DNA from: Notospermus geniculatus
Taxonomy: Eukaryota; Nemertea; Pilidiophora; Heteronemertea; Lineidae
Assembly (NCBI GenBank): GCA_002633025.1
Contig: NMRB01000180.1
Location: 55,378 to 119,377 of the forward strand
Direction: 5' to 3'
DNA: 64,000 bases
In this document: one piece after another, positions 1 to 45,416 of the stretch
How positions within the stretch are numbered: position 1 is the stretch's first letter
Layout: each line of letters starts with the position of its first letter
Translations under genes and position numbers: made by a program
The notes under the pieces: model-generated
Database searches by the model: none
What the model saw: only the letters and a program-made list of their open reading frames with translations
What the model was told of the DNA's origin: nothing

Positions 1-244
1 AGAGAGACAGTCACAGTGGAAACCTCAAATCATCATTTTACCGCATTACTGAGGAATTTTAGCTCATATGTTCCCACCTACACAAAAATACTTAAGGATG
101 AACATTAAAATCTACTTAACAGACAAAGCTACGCTCAAGTACTCTTACCATGCCAGAGATTAAACTCTCCGCACAGAGTTGCCAAGTACCCTCCCGTTGA
201 TCAAAGCCCTCTCGGTCTTGACATTTATAAAGGATGTTCTTGTC

Positions 245-1755
245 TTCCCTCCGTATAATTCATTACCCTCCTTCATGTCACCGCGCAAACGAAATTGAAG
301 CCAGGAGCAAATATAGGAAGCTAATAAACCACGATGAGATTGGAACATAGAATCAATTAACGTTTAATGTCACGGCAGAGTGTGCTCGAGACAGGTCGCT
401 GTGGAAATATGAGGACCAGCGACAACGTACCACACTTTCCGCCGTGCTGCGTTCGCACCCTGCGTTGGCGTCGCGCCACGATCAGCTTGCTTGATAATGC
501 TACTAATCTTGTCAGTTTAACTTTTTCAATTTCCTCTTTTACTTTAACAACTTCATGATGCCATATAAAGAGGTAAGGTGTCGGTTTTGACACAAGGGAT
601 CACGTCAAAGTGCTATGTAAGACACGGAAATTCTTATCACCAATGTAACGACAGGTATTTGATGGCAAAATGAAAAATCTATTTTGGTCTCCCGCCGAAC
701 GGCGTTTCGTATGATACTCTACACAAAGATGTTCCAGGTAAAGCCACAAAGAACAGGTTCTCTTTTTGTGGTGCGGAATAATTCCCAAGGCTGATAGCTG
801 TATTTGCGCCATCAAAGCGTTGTACTTCGCGTCGCCGTTGATGGATCAATCATCTCGTGTGAGGAGGGGTAAATTACTTGATGGTTGTCCTGGATCAATT
901 GCAAGGACTCCATCACGGCGATCAGAGCCGATTTGCGAGACATGAATTCGGAATCCTCCGTCGTCATAGCTTGTCGATAGCCTGAATATCATGAGAAAAG
1001 CCAGGTGCTAATAGTTCTCTGGTGGTGACTTGAGTGGTTGTTGTGCCAATCTGGGCAGCTGGGTGTTTTCTGGAGAGCACGAAAATCCACGTTAGCCCAC
1101 AAGGCTGCGACACCCGAATCCAACTTCAGTCGCAATGCCGCCGCGACGTCCCGCTTTCCGAGGACTTGTGTGGGAAGAAGGTCGGTAATCTTCACCTACT
1201 TGAAGACTACCGCGTGTGCGCGTAATTTCGGTGAGTTTTTTGCCTCGCGAGGCAGAAAACTCGCGTGTGCGCGTATTTTTCGGTGAGCTAACTGCTGAGC
1301 AAACGGTCTCGAATGACTTTTTGCTCAGCAGCACAGTGTGCGGCAGGCTTTAGCTCCAGCGCGTGTCTGTCCTCAAACCGGTGTAGCAGTAAAAAGTGTC
1401 CCCCTGTAAAAAGTGTCCACTTCTATTGTTGAATGACGGAATAAGCGGCATGCATATAGAAACCAATTGTCAGATATTAGAATGTAACAATAGGATCTTT
1501 TGTTCCCCGGACAGTTTTTCCTAGGACATTCTTTCCCTTCACACCTGTTTCATGACATTTCAAACTCTTGGAGAACTACAGGGTGAATTCAGGGCCTCAT
1601 ATAAGAACGCTGAGCTCGTACGAGAGATGTGCTCCGAGCTGAACTCTGGAGCAAAGAAAACATTTACTTGTGCATCTCTATTTCATGAGGATTGGCGTTT
1701 TATTGGATAAACCCTCCTCTTAGCTCGCCTAATGGAACATACTTCAGAACTCATC
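245..1755. repeat. Tandem duplication, copy A (about 1.5 kb)
   Basis: Copy A of a direct repeat whose second copy begins at 1758 (offset 1513). The copies are nearly identical, with scattered substitutions and small indels. Copy A alone carries about 168 extra bases at roughly 1380-1548, flanked by ACCGGT and ACCTGT. It contains two hairpins: one around GCCTCGCGAGGC near 1243 and one in which GCTGAGCAAA pairs with TTTGCTCAGC at 1291-1330. No convincing gene is present; the antisense ORFs differ in frame between the copies. Confidence 0.85.
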
Positions 1756-1757
1756 GT

Positions 1758-3104
1758 TTCCCTCCGTATAATTCATTACCCTCCTTCATGTCACCGCGCA
1801 AACGAAATTGAAGCCAGGAGCAAATATAGGAAGCTAATAAACCACGATGGGATTGGAACATAGAATCAATTAACGTTTAATGTCACGGCAGAGTGTGCTC
1901 GAGACAGGTCGCTGTGGAAATGTGAGGACCAGTGACAACGTACCACACTTTCCGCCGTGCTGCGTTCCCACCCTGCGTTGGCGTCGCGCCACGATCAGCT
2001 TGCTTGATAATGCTACTAATCTTGTCAGTTTACCTTTTTCAATTTCCTCTTTTACTTTAACAACTTCATGATGCCATATAAAGGGGTAAGGTGTCGGTTT
2101 TGACACAAGGGATCACGTCAAAGTGCTATGTAAGACACGGAAATTCTTATCACCAATGTAACGACAGGTATTTGATGGCAAAATGAAAAATCTATTTTGG
2201 TCTCCCACCGAACGGCGTTTCGTATGATACTCTACACAAAGATGTTCCAGGTAAAGCCACAAAGAACAGGTTCTCTTTTTGTGGTGCGGAATAATTCCCA
2301 AGGCTGATAGCTGTATTTGCGCCATCAAAGCGTTTGTACTTCGCGTCGCCGTTGATGGATCAATCATCTCGTGTGAGGAGGGGTAAATTACTTGATGGTT
2401 GTCCTGGATCAATTGCAAGGACTCCATCGCGGCGATCAGAGCCGATTTGCGAGACATGAATTCGGAATCCTCCGTCGTCATAGCTTGTCGATAGCCTGAA
2501 TATCATGAGAAAAGCCAGGTGCTAATAGTTCTCTGGTGGTGGCTTGAGTGGTTGTTGTGCAAATCTGGGCAGCTGGGTGTTTTCTGGAGAGCACGAAATT
2601 CCACATTAGCCCACAAGCCTTCGACACCCGAATCCAACTTCAGTCGCAATGCCGCCGCGACGTCCCGCATTCCGAGGACTCGCGTGGGAAGAAGGTCGGT
2701 AATCTTCACCTACTTGAAGACTACCGCGTGTGCGCGTAATTTCGGTGAGTTTTTTGCCTCGCGAGGCAGAAAACTCGCGTGTGCCCGTATTTTTCGGTGA
2801 GCTAACTGCTGAGCAAACGGTCTCGAATGACTTTTTGCTCAGCAGCACAGTGTGCGGCAGGCTTTAGCTCCAGCGCGTGTCTGTCCTCAAACCGGTTTCA
2901 TGATATTTCAAACTCTTGGAGAACTACAGGGTGACTTCAGGGCCTCATAAGAACGCTGAGCTCAGAACGAGAGGTGTGCTCCGAGCTGAACTCTGGAGCA
3001 AAGAAAACATTTATACTTGTGCATCTCTATTTCATGAGGATTGGCGTTTTATTGGATAAACCCTCCTCTTAGCTCGCCTAATGGAACATACTTCAGAACT
3101 CATC
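1758..3104. repeat. Tandem duplication, copy B (about 1.35 kb)
   Basis: Second copy of the repeat starting at 245, directly abutting it and lacking the 168-bp segment seen in copy A. A 122-codon antisense ORF (2113-2481) is open here but is interrupted in copy A by a one-base difference near 824/2335, so it is unlikely to be conserved coding sequence. The unit may be a non-autonomous mobile element or a local duplication; no terminal repeats were resolved. Confidence 0.85.
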
Positions 3105-3172
3105 GAGAACTTCTCCCATTCAAGGAATTCTTTGCATGCCGTGAGATTATTTATTCATCCATTCGCTCTCTA

Positions 3173-3295
3173 TACAGGGCGTCTCAAAATTGTCTTCATT
3201 TTGAAGAGGCTATTCGAATTGTCGGCCAGGCGTGAGGCTAATTTTGAAAGAACCGTGAACAAAATTGGGAGAGTTTTTTTTCGAGACACTCTATA
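3173..3295. mobile_element. Short TA-flanked MITE, mariner-like ends
   Basis: The ends read TACAGGGCGTCTC on the left and, reverse complemented, TATAGAGTGTCTC on the right, both next to TA. The body is about 120 bp with no coding capacity. Imperfect inverted ends and TA flanks fit a non-autonomous Tc1/mariner element. Confidence 0.5.
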
Positions 3296-3809
3296 TTGAG
3301 CCTGCGGCACAGAATGCATCCAGGCAGAAGCTTTCCTTACTAAATGAATTACCGACTTGTCACATTGCTACTTCATCATCGCTACATCGTGCCAAAGGAA
3401 AGTAATTTCCTTTTCAAGTAATCCCTTTCCAATAAACTCCCTATTGACAAAAACAGCGGAAATTTCGATGAATTTATCACGGTGTTTCTTAGGCTAGCGT
3501 ACGCTTATAGAGCAAACTGTTGGTACAGATTGTCGGGTCTTTGAAGATTGTTAAGCTATCCTTATTCATACTATACACTGTTGATCTCCTTATTGAGGAC
3601 ATTCTGTTGGAAGGACACCTCTCCGTTAGGAACATCAAACCCGAGTCCCAAAACTGTGGCGTCCATTCAAAATCACCAGTGTTACCAGGATACCTCAAAA
3701 TTAAGGACAGGCAACACCAGTCCCGGTTCAACTGTAACGTCAGCCTTGCATTTTACTCTAAAGTGACGTGTGTACAACCACACTGCATGATTCTTGCTCT
3801 AGCTCTGTG

Positions 3810-3926
3810 ATGGATCCTAGTAAATTCGTTGATTACGTGCTGTCCATCCTCTGCGGACCGAGCGAAAACGGTGATAAGACAGCATGTGAACGAATTCTGA
3901 AACCTCTCAATTTAGGCCACGGTTGA
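3810..3926 (+). CDS. Possible short coding exon, unrecognised
   Basis: ATG-initiated frame of 38 codons starting MDPSKFVDYVLSIL and closing with TGA. The composition is protein-like (alternating charged and hydrophobic residues). It could be a first exon upstream of the alternative P-loop exon at 4289, or of an unrelated gene, but no clear phase-0 GT donor joins it to that exon. I do not recognise the protein and it may be chance. Confidence 0.2.
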   Translation: MDPSKFVDYVLSILCGPSENGDKTACERILKPLNLGHG

Positions 3927-4288
3927 CGACTACCAGGACCTCCTTTAAAGCGTCAGAGATATGTCTTATTCCCGGGGGCTATTCCTTTGCGTTATTACTC
4001 ATAACGTTTGCACCATCAGCTCCATCTATACAGAAATCTGAGAATATCATTCACCGATCAGGTTTGTCCCTCGAGAGGGAAAGCAACAGCTCCGATCGAT
4101 CGGGTAAATGCAGCGCGGGAATTCCGACATCGGCGTTCATAGAAGTGTTTATAAAAAACGTACGACGGCGGTTTCGGAGGAGTCGATGCAAATTAAACAA
4201 AATGGCTACGAACATAAAGGAATGGTTTGATTCCTTTATGCTACGAATCATAGATTCTCACAAGGAAATTCTCTTTATCTCTCTTCAG

Positions 4289-4399
4289 ACCATTCTTGTT
4301 GGAGATAGTGGCGTTGGGAAAACATCCTTACTCGTCCAATTCGACCAGGGCAAATTCCACAGCGGTTCCTTCTCGGCGACCGTAGGAATTGGCTTTACG
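4289..4399 (+). CDS. Alternative Rab P-loop/switch I exon (exon 2A)
   Basis: This 111-nt, phase-0 exon lies between a strong acceptor (pyrimidine-rich tract ending CTTCAG) and a GTAAGT donor. It encodes [18 protein letters not shown], then a GSFSATVG stretch ending GIGFT. The Walker A motif GDSGVGKT and the switch I threonine are intact. It has the same length and phase as exon 2B at 8285-8395, which encodes the version ending GIDFR expected for Rab26/Rab37. It lies 1.8 kb upstream of the recognised first coding exon (6192), so it would need a separate upstream promoter and first exon, or it is a relic of a duplicated Rab gene. I found no partner first exon. The surrounding frame stays open from 3923, but the splice acceptor makes readthrough coding unlikely. 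Confidence 0.7.
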
Positions 4400-5075
4400 G
4401 TAAGTCTGAGTTTAGATTCATTATGTCTTCGATGTAAAGCCGCTTCTTCTTATTGGCGAAGTCAAAAAGTGTTGCTTGCTCCTTCATGACATATTTTGTG
4501 GGTTGATGTGGCTTGTTATGATTATGTGGCAGATACTAATCAAAATGTGCCATGGGTCAATGGGAAATGAGATCAATTCATCAGAAAAGGAGGGGCTACA
4601 GGGTGGCCCATAAAAATGTTCCATTAGGAAATGCCAAATTGGCTGATTTTCATAAAAGCCAGCAAATGCTTTTTAATACTTCAAGTTTTTTTGACCTCCC
4701 TGTGCAAATCTTAAGGAAAAGCATTTGCTAACTTTTATAAGTACCAGCCATTATTCGGAAAGCAGTAACAGCCGTTGCTTGACTGGTTACGTTGGAGGAC
4801 CGCTCCCATTCACCGAAGGCAGGGATACATGATATTTGTACAATCTGTGTAACGTATATGTACATGTATATGCATCACCCAGCCTTCTTTCTGGTGATTG
4901 TTCTAATAAAGGAAATGATTCTTTTCGCTCTGTCAATTGGATGCCAGTGAAATTACAGAGAGCATAGGCTTGAACATCTTGGCCTATGGACGTTCGTTGG
5001 ATGTAGGCCTAAAAACAACTATTCGTGACGTGAGAGAAAAACCCTTTGACTACCGTATTCGGTAGGCTTCCTTTA

Positions 5076-5165
5076 CATAGAAGTATATGGTGTACGAAAA
5101 CGCCGGTCGTGAATCCATTTGAAGCCTTGGTTAACCGTCGTTTTCGTATACCGTATACTTCTATG
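5076..5165. repeat. Foldback hairpin
   Basis: CATAGAAGTATATGGTGTAC near 5076 pairs with the stretch ending GTATACTTCTATG at 5165, and the pairing continues through GAAAACG/CGTTTTC. A loop of about 40 bases separates the arms. Probably a small foldback element. Confidence 0.6.
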
Positions 5166-5259
5166 ATGTATCCTAATGCTTTTAAATTCATACATGTAGA
5201 ACTATGACATTGCTTCCAAAACGATTGTCTTCGGTTCCCCCTCATTCTTCATTCTCATT

Positions 5260-5408
5260 CTCATCGTATGGATACAAAAAGAAGGCGAGCACAAAAATCG
5301 ACACACAATATGATAAAGAATATAAAGTCAATTTCCAGAATATTTAACTATATTTAGCTAAATATTCTGGAAATTGACTGTATATTCTTTACCTCATCGT
5401 ATGGATAC
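5260..5408. mobile_element. Foldback insertion flanked by a 16-bp direct repeat
   Basis: CTCATCGTATGGATAC occurs at 5260-5275 and again at 5393-5408. Between them lies an AT-rich palindrome whose arms contain TCAATTTCCAGAATATTTA and its complement. A related stretch (ACAAAAAGCACAAAATTGAC followed by a TCAATCTCCAGAAT segment) occurs at 22625-22690, so this is a dispersed family. A 16-bp flanking duplication is longer than most DNA transposons make. Confidence 0.5.
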
Positions 5409-5786
5409 GGTATACTATACAGCGAAATGTACAGTATGTTTTGATGCAATTATTTCAGGACAGTGCGGTTCCAAAAACGGTGGCCACACGAAACATCCTC
5501 AGAGCTAAGAGTTGATCACTCACTCTTGCCATTGTGTGCTTGGCCGCCGGTAACTAAGGATGATTTGTTGTCTGCTAAGAATGCATTTCTTCATCAAAGG
5601 ATTCGTTTTGTAACAATCGATTACGGGGAACATCCTGCGCTATAGTGGTGATATGACTGACGTTTGCGAGGTTGTTAACGAGGTCGTAAAACGATGAAGG
5701 GTCTTCGCAGCGACGTTTAGGTGCATAAAATTACGCTAGATGTCGTGGTGATCGCACAAGCTTGAACCTCCGTCCGTGTGGACTAT

Positions 5787-5855
5787 CAATTTCCTCCGCA
5801 CGGTGACGCCAGGCTTACAGAACATCGTGGAGGCGTCACCTTGCGGAGGAAATTG
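5787..5855. repeat. Inverted repeat, 24-bp arms
   Basis: CAATTTCCTCCGCACGGTGA at 5787 pairs with the arm at 5832-5855, whose reverse complement differs at two or fewer positions. The direct repeat GTGGACTAT also flanks the structure. It may be a foldback element or a cruciform-forming site. Confidence 0.6.
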
Positions 5856-6191
5856 GTGGACTATGTGGTGGGGTGATCGCTGTATGGAGAGTAGGAGGCG
5901 ACCCCATTTTCACCTTGTCCATTACTCTAGCCATCTCGGTCACCAAGTTTCGATTTGGACCCTTTGTGTCGATTTCGGATGACCACACCCATGATGACAG
6001 CCCCTGCCATCCTCGGCCCGAGCGTAACGAATCTCTGGGTACGAGATTGCGTCAACAGGTGCTTGTTGTTACGCCAACCAAGTGTAGATGGCGCTGGGGT
6101 GAACACGGTCAGAGAATGAATTTTGGTTACGAAGTTCACATGAAGTTTCCCCGATTTCGCTTCGTTGATTTCACTATGATTTGTTAATGTC

Positions 6192-39946
<33,755 letters not shown>

Positions 39947-40612
39947 CAATATACCTGTCAAATTGGATTCATTTATGATTATCTAAGACTTCTAGCGGCG
40001 ATTCCATCACAATGGTCCTACGATGCTGAGCAGAATGAGTGCCGATGTTACCCATCAAAGAGGTTTCATGACAAAACAGTTCATAGTATGTCCTGAAGGC
40101 GACTGTATGCGATACTTACGATAGAATTCATCATCAGATTGGCATCTGCTGACCATTCTCCACTACAGGACGGGATTGCCTCACTCCTCAACCACACTAA
40201 TGCCTTGAAAATGATGGGGACTTGGAGATTTTGAGGGAAGTATAATTTGAGCAGGAATCTGACAGGCTGCAATGGTACCTTAAAAATGGCTGCTTTGCCC
40301 AGGACTTCGTCAGCGATATTCACACCCTTGTGTTGGCTCAAATCCTCTTCTGAGACAGGGTCAAAGCTGATTTATTGAACATCCCATCCATATCCACCAA
40401 ATTGAAGGTATACATCGCCATCCTCTGGTTTTCTTCTGACTGATGTTATACGAGTCGGGAGTGAACGTGCAGTGACATTAAACTCCCTATGCAGTTGTGG
40501 GCCACCCCCCACCCCCTTCGATTTACCCGCTCTCCACAACTGCTTCACTTCGTAGAAGTTGCCGTGTTTGGTCAACAGATGGCGTCGGGGCCTGGCACAA
40601 GTTTTATAGCCT

Positions 40613-41250
40613 ATCAGCACGCATCCTGAGAATCTCAGGTCATTTACGGTCGTACCCTCCCTCAATGCCCTGAGGACATCCACCCCGTTTCGGTGGGGAA
40701 GACGGACATTCCCTCATGTGTACTCGCCAATTGGTAATTCACCAACAAACCATGCAAAGCAGTGGGGAAATTCCACTTGATGTAATGGACAAATATCGCG
40801 CCTAGTGCTACAACGTCTGCACATACATCTGGTATTACGAGTTACCGGATACCAGGTTCCTAGCATTGTATCTCATTCCATAATTTATGCACGCTGCCGA
40901 ATGACAGCTGCCCCCCCAACACATGAACTGGATCATACCTTCGTGTTCTGATCCCATCAGTACGTCCTCGCTAACAAGGTAATCCGTGAGAATCATGTTG
41001 ACGCGAAGTTAATTCAGGAACAATCAGAAACTCATCGAGTTTGTCAGCGACTCGAGAAATTTTCACAGCTACCATATTTGGGATATGACCAAGACGGGAG
41101 AGAAGCTTCACTCTGATTGGCTGGATTCGGCGGAGTTGAGTGCTCCGCTGGTTCCCCACTAAAATGGCATGGATGTCGCCAGGGTCTGAACCAAGCGCGA
41201 GTTGGGGAGCCGGTTGTGAAGACCCTGGGTGTGCGAGGATGATCAGCACG
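40613..41250. mobile_element. 620-bp insertion with 9-bp target duplication (copy 1 only)
   Basis: ATCAGCACG lies at 40613-40621 and 41242-41250; the empty site, one ATCAGCACG, is at 53880-53888 in copy 2. The ends start CATCCTGAGAATCTCAGG and finish GTGCGAGGATG, so the terminal inverted match is short (CATCCT). A deleted relative lies at 50347-50420. A 9-bp duplication suits a Mutator-like non-autonomous element. Confidence 0.88.
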
Positions 41251-41681
41251 CTGCTTTCAGAACTCATTGGCCCGTTGGCAAGGGATGTTCTTGTGCTACC
41301 ATGCTACCTTGATCATGTGGTCCGCTGAGCCAATGAAAAAGTGTCTGAGGCCAGCTTGGTTACGGGTTGCTCGGTGCTGTCATTGGTCGGCTCTTATCAT
41401 TGCCATCTGTTGACCAAACGTGAATTTTACAAAGTGAAGCAGTTTTGGAGAGCAGGTATTAAAACCGAAGGGGGGGGCACGGTAAACAACTGCGTAGGGA
41501 GTTTATGACGACATCCTCCCACAGCAGACGTTTTTACCTGGCGTATCATCGTCTGCTGGCACTCACTTCGTTTGAGTGGATGAAGAGGATAGATGACAAC
41601 AGCTCTCTGTTTATCCTGAATAAACTGTAAAGAACATGCATTTCATTTCCATGTCTTTTTGGCCAGTCTTCGTGATGGTTG

Positions 41682-41863
41682 TACAGTGGAACCTCCCTTA
41701 ACGGACACCTCTGCCAGGAGGACACCTCTCTATTAAGGACACCAAAGTTCAGTCCCAAACTGACCATTTCCATTCATTTTGACCTCTGTAATCAGGACAC
41801 CTCTCTATTAAGGACAGCATTTGTCAGTCCCAAAGGTGTCCTTAATAGAGAGGTTCCACTGTA
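41682..41863. mobile_element. TA MITE, CAGTGGAACCTC ends (copy 1 only)
   Basis: CAGTGGAACCTCCCTTAACG at the left and the complement ending GAGGTTCCACTG at the right, flanked by TA. Copy 2 has the empty site (one TA at 54318-54319). Internal GGACACCTCTCTATTAAGGA units also occur in older relatives at about 38475-38760 and 51738-52020. Confidence 0.92.
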
Positions 41864-42155
41864 TATCTGAAGGGGCTTGTTTTCCTAATGCATTATATTT
41901 TGAGATTAGAATATGGCAATTAATGCAGACTAGGCTGTTTGTACAAAGCCTCAGGTTCATAACACTGTAACTGAGTTCTTATTAATTGTCTGCGTCTCCA
42001 TTTGCTGAGTGTTCAAGTAAGTGTTCTTCGAAAGGTGCTCTAGGAGATCTTTCTAGTGGTACCAGCCATTTGATACTGTAGCTAGCCATCATATAAATGT
42101 GGTTTTTGAGCCGAATCCTTCAGGTCGCAGGAAACTCCTCTGGCTATGCTGACCT

Positions 42156-42530
42156 GGCCCCGTATTCATAAAACTACTTAAAGCCCCACAGTATTGAATT
42201 TTACGACATTTTCAAAACGTTAGGAGAGTGCACATAGAGGTCCCATAGCCTGGTGAAGGTCCCCAAAATGCTTGCCTGATACGCACTTCACAGAATCAAG
42301 GCCTAGTTTTCAGCACGCATTGGAAAAAACTAGGGAGAGCTCTAATGTATTCTGACAGAGCGTAGTACATTTTACACTACGCTGACGTCGTGACGTCGTG
42401 TGAGAATCGCGGCGATGATTTGCGTTTTTCACATTCAATACAGTGGGGCTTTAAGTCTAAGTGTGATACTTATCTTTTGTGTTGAACAAAGGATAAGTGT
42501 AGACTTAAGTAGTTTTATGAATACGGGGCC
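42156..42530. mobile_element. Palindromic MITE GGCCCCGTATTCATAAAA carrying a nested TTAA MITE
   Basis: Outer element: GGCCCCGTATTCATAAAACT, ending in its complement at 42530. It is interrupted by a 269-bp MITE (42182-42450) whose ends are AGCCCCACAGTATTGAA and TTCAATACAGTGGGGCT, flanked by TTAA. Copy 2 (54977-55211) retains the uninterrupted TTAA. Confidence 0.92.
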
Positions 42531-42945
42531 TGATCCTGACGTAACTGTAGTTTCCGGGCTTCGTTATCCAGATCCTATTGACAGCTCATCAGTCTGGTGC
42601 TTGACATGTTTTTGTAGCTAAATGCAGCTGGTTCAATTTAGTTCATATTTGCCTTGTTTTCAAGAGCCGGGAACATTCCCTATGTCAGTCCCCGAGTCCA
42701 AGCATCTGGGAGACATTTGTTCATGAATTCCTTACGGCAGTACATATCCTGACATTAATCTGGTGAAAGACAGTCAGTTGGAGTTCGTATGCAAGTCCAA
42801 TTCAGTTTCGACACAAACTATATACATGTATGTTCTTTTACCCATGCAGGGAGTGAAGAACTCGCTTCCATGAACAACGATCTGACACTTCTTTCATGCA
42901 GTACAAACTGAGGGGGGGGGGGGGTTCTTGTTACCGGAAGTCTTC

Positions 42946-43055
42946 TGGGTCCGTATTCATAAACCTATTGAAGTCAAAGTGTGATACTTATCTTTTGTGT
43001 CGAACAAAGGGTAAGTGTCACACTTAGACTTAAGTAGTTTTATGAATATGGGTCC
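42946..43055. mobile_element. Palindromic MITE GGGTCCGTATTCATAAA
   Basis: Same family as 42156 (shared GTGTGATACTTATCTTTTGT centre), palindromic over about 110 bp. It is preceded by a G run at 42912. Its copy in the second block is at about 55615-55726. Confidence 0.85.
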
Positions 43056-43263
43056 TGACCATTAACTCTGACCAATGGATCTTAAGAAGTGTTGTGATTT
43101 TTATAATTATGGAGAATTGTAGTATTGAGGTTGGTAGATAGACATTATAGCCACTTCATTTGTTGTTGTTACCTTGTTCAATGTTTCTTTTTGTATGAAG
43201 TGATAAATTTTCTTGTGACAAGTATATTTTTTGAAAGTCGGGCTAAGCATTCAGTGACTTACT

Positions 43264-43454
43264 GTAAACCGTGAAATTTTCGTGAGCGTTTTATTTTTCG
43301 CGATTTTCGTGATGAGGGGTCAAAATGCGAACTTAAATCGCTGGGCCTTAAAAATTTCTGAAGCTCAAGGGCCATATCGCGAAATTTATTCTTCGCGAAT
43401 TTGTATAGTACAAAAATCGCGAACAATTAGCACCGCAAAAATTTCACGGTTTAC
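43264..43454. mobile_element. MITE with GTAAACCGTGAAATTT ends
   Basis: GTAAACCGTGAAATTTTCG at 43264 mirrors AAAATTTCACGGTTTAC at 43454, with inner TCGCGAATTT arms. No ORF is meaningful. The second copy at 55933-56123 has accumulated changes in its right end (ATGGTTTAC). Confidence 0.8.
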
Positions 43455-45416
43455 ATTATTCACTAGACGTGAGACTGCTACAGGCCAACAGGTAGATGTC
43501 TCAAGGTGGCAACTTTGAATATGAAGCCTGAAGGCAAGTAAGAACTTCAGGGGCAAATACTGATAACTTCACTGTGGCAACACCACCGCTCCACTCTTAT
43601 GTGAAGGGATTAAATAGTTTGTACAGAATACCATGGTAACGCTTGCTTTACTGCTGTAATACCTGAAGCAGACACCTGCCTTCAAAAAAAAGTTCTTTTG
43701 AAGGTCAAAAGTAGAATCAGTTTTCATTTGGTTGTGTTATTATCACTTGTATTGAAATGATTTATATTGTTGTTGGCATAAAATTTTGTAACATTTTGTT
43801 TGTGTTTAGAATCGAATAAAGTATAATTGAGACTAACTGCCAATATTGAAACTTGTACGCTTCTTCCCAAGAAAAGTAGTGTTGACCACAAATTTCAATT
43901 TTTGGAGACCCTTTTGATTCGTTGTAGGAAGGGCTGGTCCCTTCTAACCATTGCGATTCGAGTGCTGGGAATTGTGGTGTCTGAATACATGTAGTGAAAG
44001 TTGCCGAATGTACAGCATTTGTATTGACCACTATATGCATTGACCATGTCAAATAATACCAAGTGGACTTGGCTCTTTTGACACTATTCGCAGACCATAG
44101 TGAATGAGAACAGTTGAAGCCATGTCCATGATACCCTTGGTAGCCCTTTAGACAGCTCGTTTTTTTCACAGGCGTAAAATGGTCCCTTGACTCGATCATC
44201 AATTAAGTGGCATTGCCCAACGTGGCACGATTTGTTAACAGACCACTCCCCTTAAATTCAGCATTTCCCAGATTCCAAATAACTGGCTTGTGTATTCTCG
44301 TGATTTAGGAAAATATTCTGTGATTCCAAAGAGATGACTTAGAAGAATGAGTGTTGATTAGATTGTTATAGTATATGTGTATGTTCAATTGAAACATTAT
44401 AGTGTTAAATTCTTTTGTATATAAAGTCATATAGTTGTATGATAGTAAAGGAAGTTACCTTCAGATATGTTTCGTTGTTGCAAGAGATGCGTATACATGT
44501 AAGAAGGGTCTCTGTATCAGCAGTGTATTCAAGTCTGTACAAGTGTTGCCAACACAGAGAGATGGAAACAGAAAGCATTACTGGAAATTGTGAAGATCTT
44601 GTAACAATAATGAATGTACAAATTAGGACTAAGCATTAATAAAACTATATACAAGTCAAAATGGCGTGCTTGTTCCTATCTTGTAAGTAGATGCAGTCAG
44701 GAGATGTGTTGTCATCTTATGTGGATGACCTTGCTGACTATTATGTTGCTTTCAATAGAGGACAGGGACTAAACAATGTTTGTCAACATACATGTACGTT
44801 AACTTTATTCAAAATAAGATCACCAGTCCATTGTAAAAGTTGATTCTCTGGCAGTAGAAGTAAAATTATTTCCATACAATAAAAAAAGGCATGCTGCTGC
44901 ATGCATCTTTGTCAAATGCTAAGGTAATTTGATAACTTGATTTCATTCATAGACGGCATATAAAATTACATGCTACCCGGCTGACATAGCAAGTACCATA
45001 CGGGTACTGCTATATTGCATCCCTAACTTTTAGAACTGCATAGGGATCTTCAGAATATTCATCACAAGGCAAGGCTTTCTCGCTCAAAGATTTCCCAGCC
45101 CAAAGCTGGTAGGCACATGAGGTTGCCACCCCTTTTTGCCAAACTAAATGGTTTTAAACCATCAATAAGTTATGCTACAGTCATATAAATTCATAAATAT
45201 CAAAATGAAAGCATTGCTATGAAATGATGTGCAGTACATCTTGACTTCATCTCCCCAAGGACTGTACATGCATCTACGGTAGTGCCCCAGCATCAGATCA
45301 TCAAAACAAAGTTTGCCCATAAATAAACAGCATATTATAGATCCCATGGTATATCGAGTCCAGTCTTGGCATTTGGTGTATGGTGGGAAAAGGAAATACC
45401 GGGTAGTTTTTCTTGG

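Larger units (their letters stand above)
4400..6191. other. Non-coding stretch with hairpins between exon 2A and exon 1
   Basis: No supported exon. A sequence starting CAGGGTGGCCCAT near 4603 resembles a mariner-type terminus. Three inverted-repeat structures follow at 5076-5165, 5260-5408 and 5787-5855. The last part before 6192 should hold the Rab promoter and 5' UTR, but I see no clear TATA box at a useful distance. Confidence 0.6.
39947..45416. other. Between Rab 3' end and MIF4GD 3' end, copy 1
   Basis: The two genes converge (tail to tail). The 5.5 kb includes elements at 40613-41250, 41682-41863, 42156-42530, 42946-43055 and 43264-43454. AATAAA occurs at about 43815 and 44638, candidate polyadenylation signals for Rab or unrelated. 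A 146-codon antisense ORF at 43762-44202 is preserved in both copies (56443-56883), but I recognise no domain and it may be chance in a conserved duplicate. Confidence 0.5.

Noticed and set aside
2113-2481. 122-codon antisense ORF
   Set aside because: The matching sequence in copy A of the tandem repeat is frameshifted, no domain was recognised, and no splice context was seen.
3923-4489. 188-codon ORF as one continuous exon reading into the P-loop
   Set aside because: A pyrimidine-rich acceptor at 4288 and the donor at 4400 bound the conserved part; residues before it are not Rab-like.
43762-44202. 146-codon antisense ORF preserved in both large copies
   Set aside because: The copies are nearly identical in non-coding DNA too, so preservation says little; no recognisable domain or splice structure.
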